The notes under the pieces: generated by a model
Seen by the model: only the letters and a program-made list of their open reading frames with translations
What the model was told of the DNA's origin: nothing
Database searches by the model: none
Made by a program: the position numbers and the translations under genes
NCBI GenBank assembly: GCA_016882525.1
Contig: VGPU01000018.1
Location: 1-41,499 of the forward strand
From: Cyanobacteria bacterium M_surface_10_m2_119
GTDB lineage: Bacteria > Cyanobacteriota > Cyanobacteriia > PCC-6307 > Cyanobiaceae
Direction of reading: 5' to 3'
Length of the DNA stretch: 41,499 nucleotides
Part shown: positions 41,354-41,499 of the stretch, piece by piece
Numbering within the stretch: position 1 is the first letter of the stretch
Layout of the letters: every line of letters starts with the position of its first letter

Positions 41354-41499
41354 ACCGATACCGGCACTGACACCGGCTCAGACACGGGCAGCGATACCGG
41401 CTCGGACACGGGCAGCGATACCGGCTCAGACACGGGCAGTGACACCGGCTCGGACACGGGCAGCGACACCGGCTCCGATACCGGCAGCGACACCGGCTC
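41354..41499 (+). repeat. 12-bp coding repeat, (S/T)DTG, 12 units to the window end
   Basis: Units such as ACCGATACCGGC, TCAGACACGGGC and AGCGATACCGGC, all translating to Thr/Ser-Asp-Thr-Gly in the corrected frame. The last unit is cut by the window. Several synonymous variants alternate, so the array is not a simple recent expansion. The minus strand shows the mirror (SLPVSEPV...), which is not a gene. Confidence 0.9.

Larger units (their letters stand above)
40902..41499 (+). pseudogene. Acidic (S/T)DTG-repeat protein, frameshifted by an 11-bp duplication, 3' partial
   Basis: From ATG 40902: MAEEVNIVPPSDELTAGSTQ, a hydrophilic head of about 95 residues, then the frame stops in LTPRLTS at 41204. 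At 41166-41187 the 11-base unit CCCCCTAACTC occurs twice. Deleting one copy joins PGTIPPNSKVDELGGGGGG to GVLGDGPDLPDLLTTQPLAL, EPPEIDGFTAEAGTG and then (T/S)DTG repeated 12 times to the window end. The repeats use mixed synonymous codons. The Asp spacing (every fourth residue) resembles Ca-binding or mucin-like surface linkers; no signal peptide is visible in the head. The coding frame continues beyond the window. Confidence 0.7.

Noticed and set aside
41170-41493. Minus-strand ORF with SLPVSEPV repeats
   Set aside because: Mirror of the (S/T)DTG repeat on the plus strand; no start signals and no domain.
41354-41499. CRISPR array
   Set aside because: The repeats are 12-base coding units without spacers.

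Overview
The window looks like chromosome of a high-GC picocyanobacterium (Synechococcus/Cyanobium type). Direct signs are chlorophyll synthase (chlG), the cytochrome b6f regulatory subunit petP, a MenG-type quinone methyltransferase, the clpP-ilvC-cbiB gene order that I recall from marine and freshwater Synechococcus, and several Nif11-domain small proteins typical of this group. The species assignment is inference.

Layout. 0-4 kb is core metabolism: clpP (cut by the window start), two NTF2-like genes (one frameshifted), ilvC, cbiB. 4-9 kb holds many very small ORFs, several with one membrane segment, three Nif11-type proteins, and a sulfur-handling cluster (metallo-beta-lactamase/rhodanese fusion, membrane rhodanese with an internal stop, shortened TauE-like permease). 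9.2-12.76 kb has visibly lower GC, many degenerate ORFs, two small exported proteins, a channel-like membrane protein and a fourth Nif11 gene; it ends exactly at the 3' side of a tRNA-Ser(CGA) gene, as genomic islands do, but I found no integrase and no second att copy. 12.9-24.1 kb is mostly core: comEC, glyQ, menG, hisF, petP, chlG, a class A penicillin-binding protein, rsmB, an alkyltransferase-like protein. 24.2-30.4 kb is accessory: two paralogous AAA/DUF4143 ATPases, MazEF- and VapBC-type toxin-antitoxin (TA) modules, a VapB remnant, trmH and a lone ABC permease. One ATPase gene is flanked by a perfect 54-bp direct repeat. 30.4-37.5 kb has a two-component pair arranged tail to tail, two type IV pilin genes and a minus-strand minor-pseudopilin operon interrupted by a RelBE-type module. 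33.9-39.5 kb also carries an HD-GYP and a GGDEF-EAL protein, so cyclic-di-GMP genes flank the pilin operon. 39.7-41.5 kb has a peptidoglycan amidase and the start of an acidic (S/T)DTG-repeat protein that runs off the window.

The main theme is the number of broken genes. Four otherwise continuous coding frames carry one in-frame TAA or TAG (YciI-like, membrane rhodanese, sulfotransferase, GGDEF-EAL). At least four others have one-base frameshifts, several at homopolymers. The repeat protein is shifted by an exact 11-bp tandem duplication, and several genes are truncated or internally deleted. TAA and TAG also end intact genes here, so wholesale code reassignment is unlikely. Recent gene decay, reversible switching and sequence error are the competing explanations. 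ComEC plus the pilins would fit natural transformation, but no pilus motor genes are in the window.
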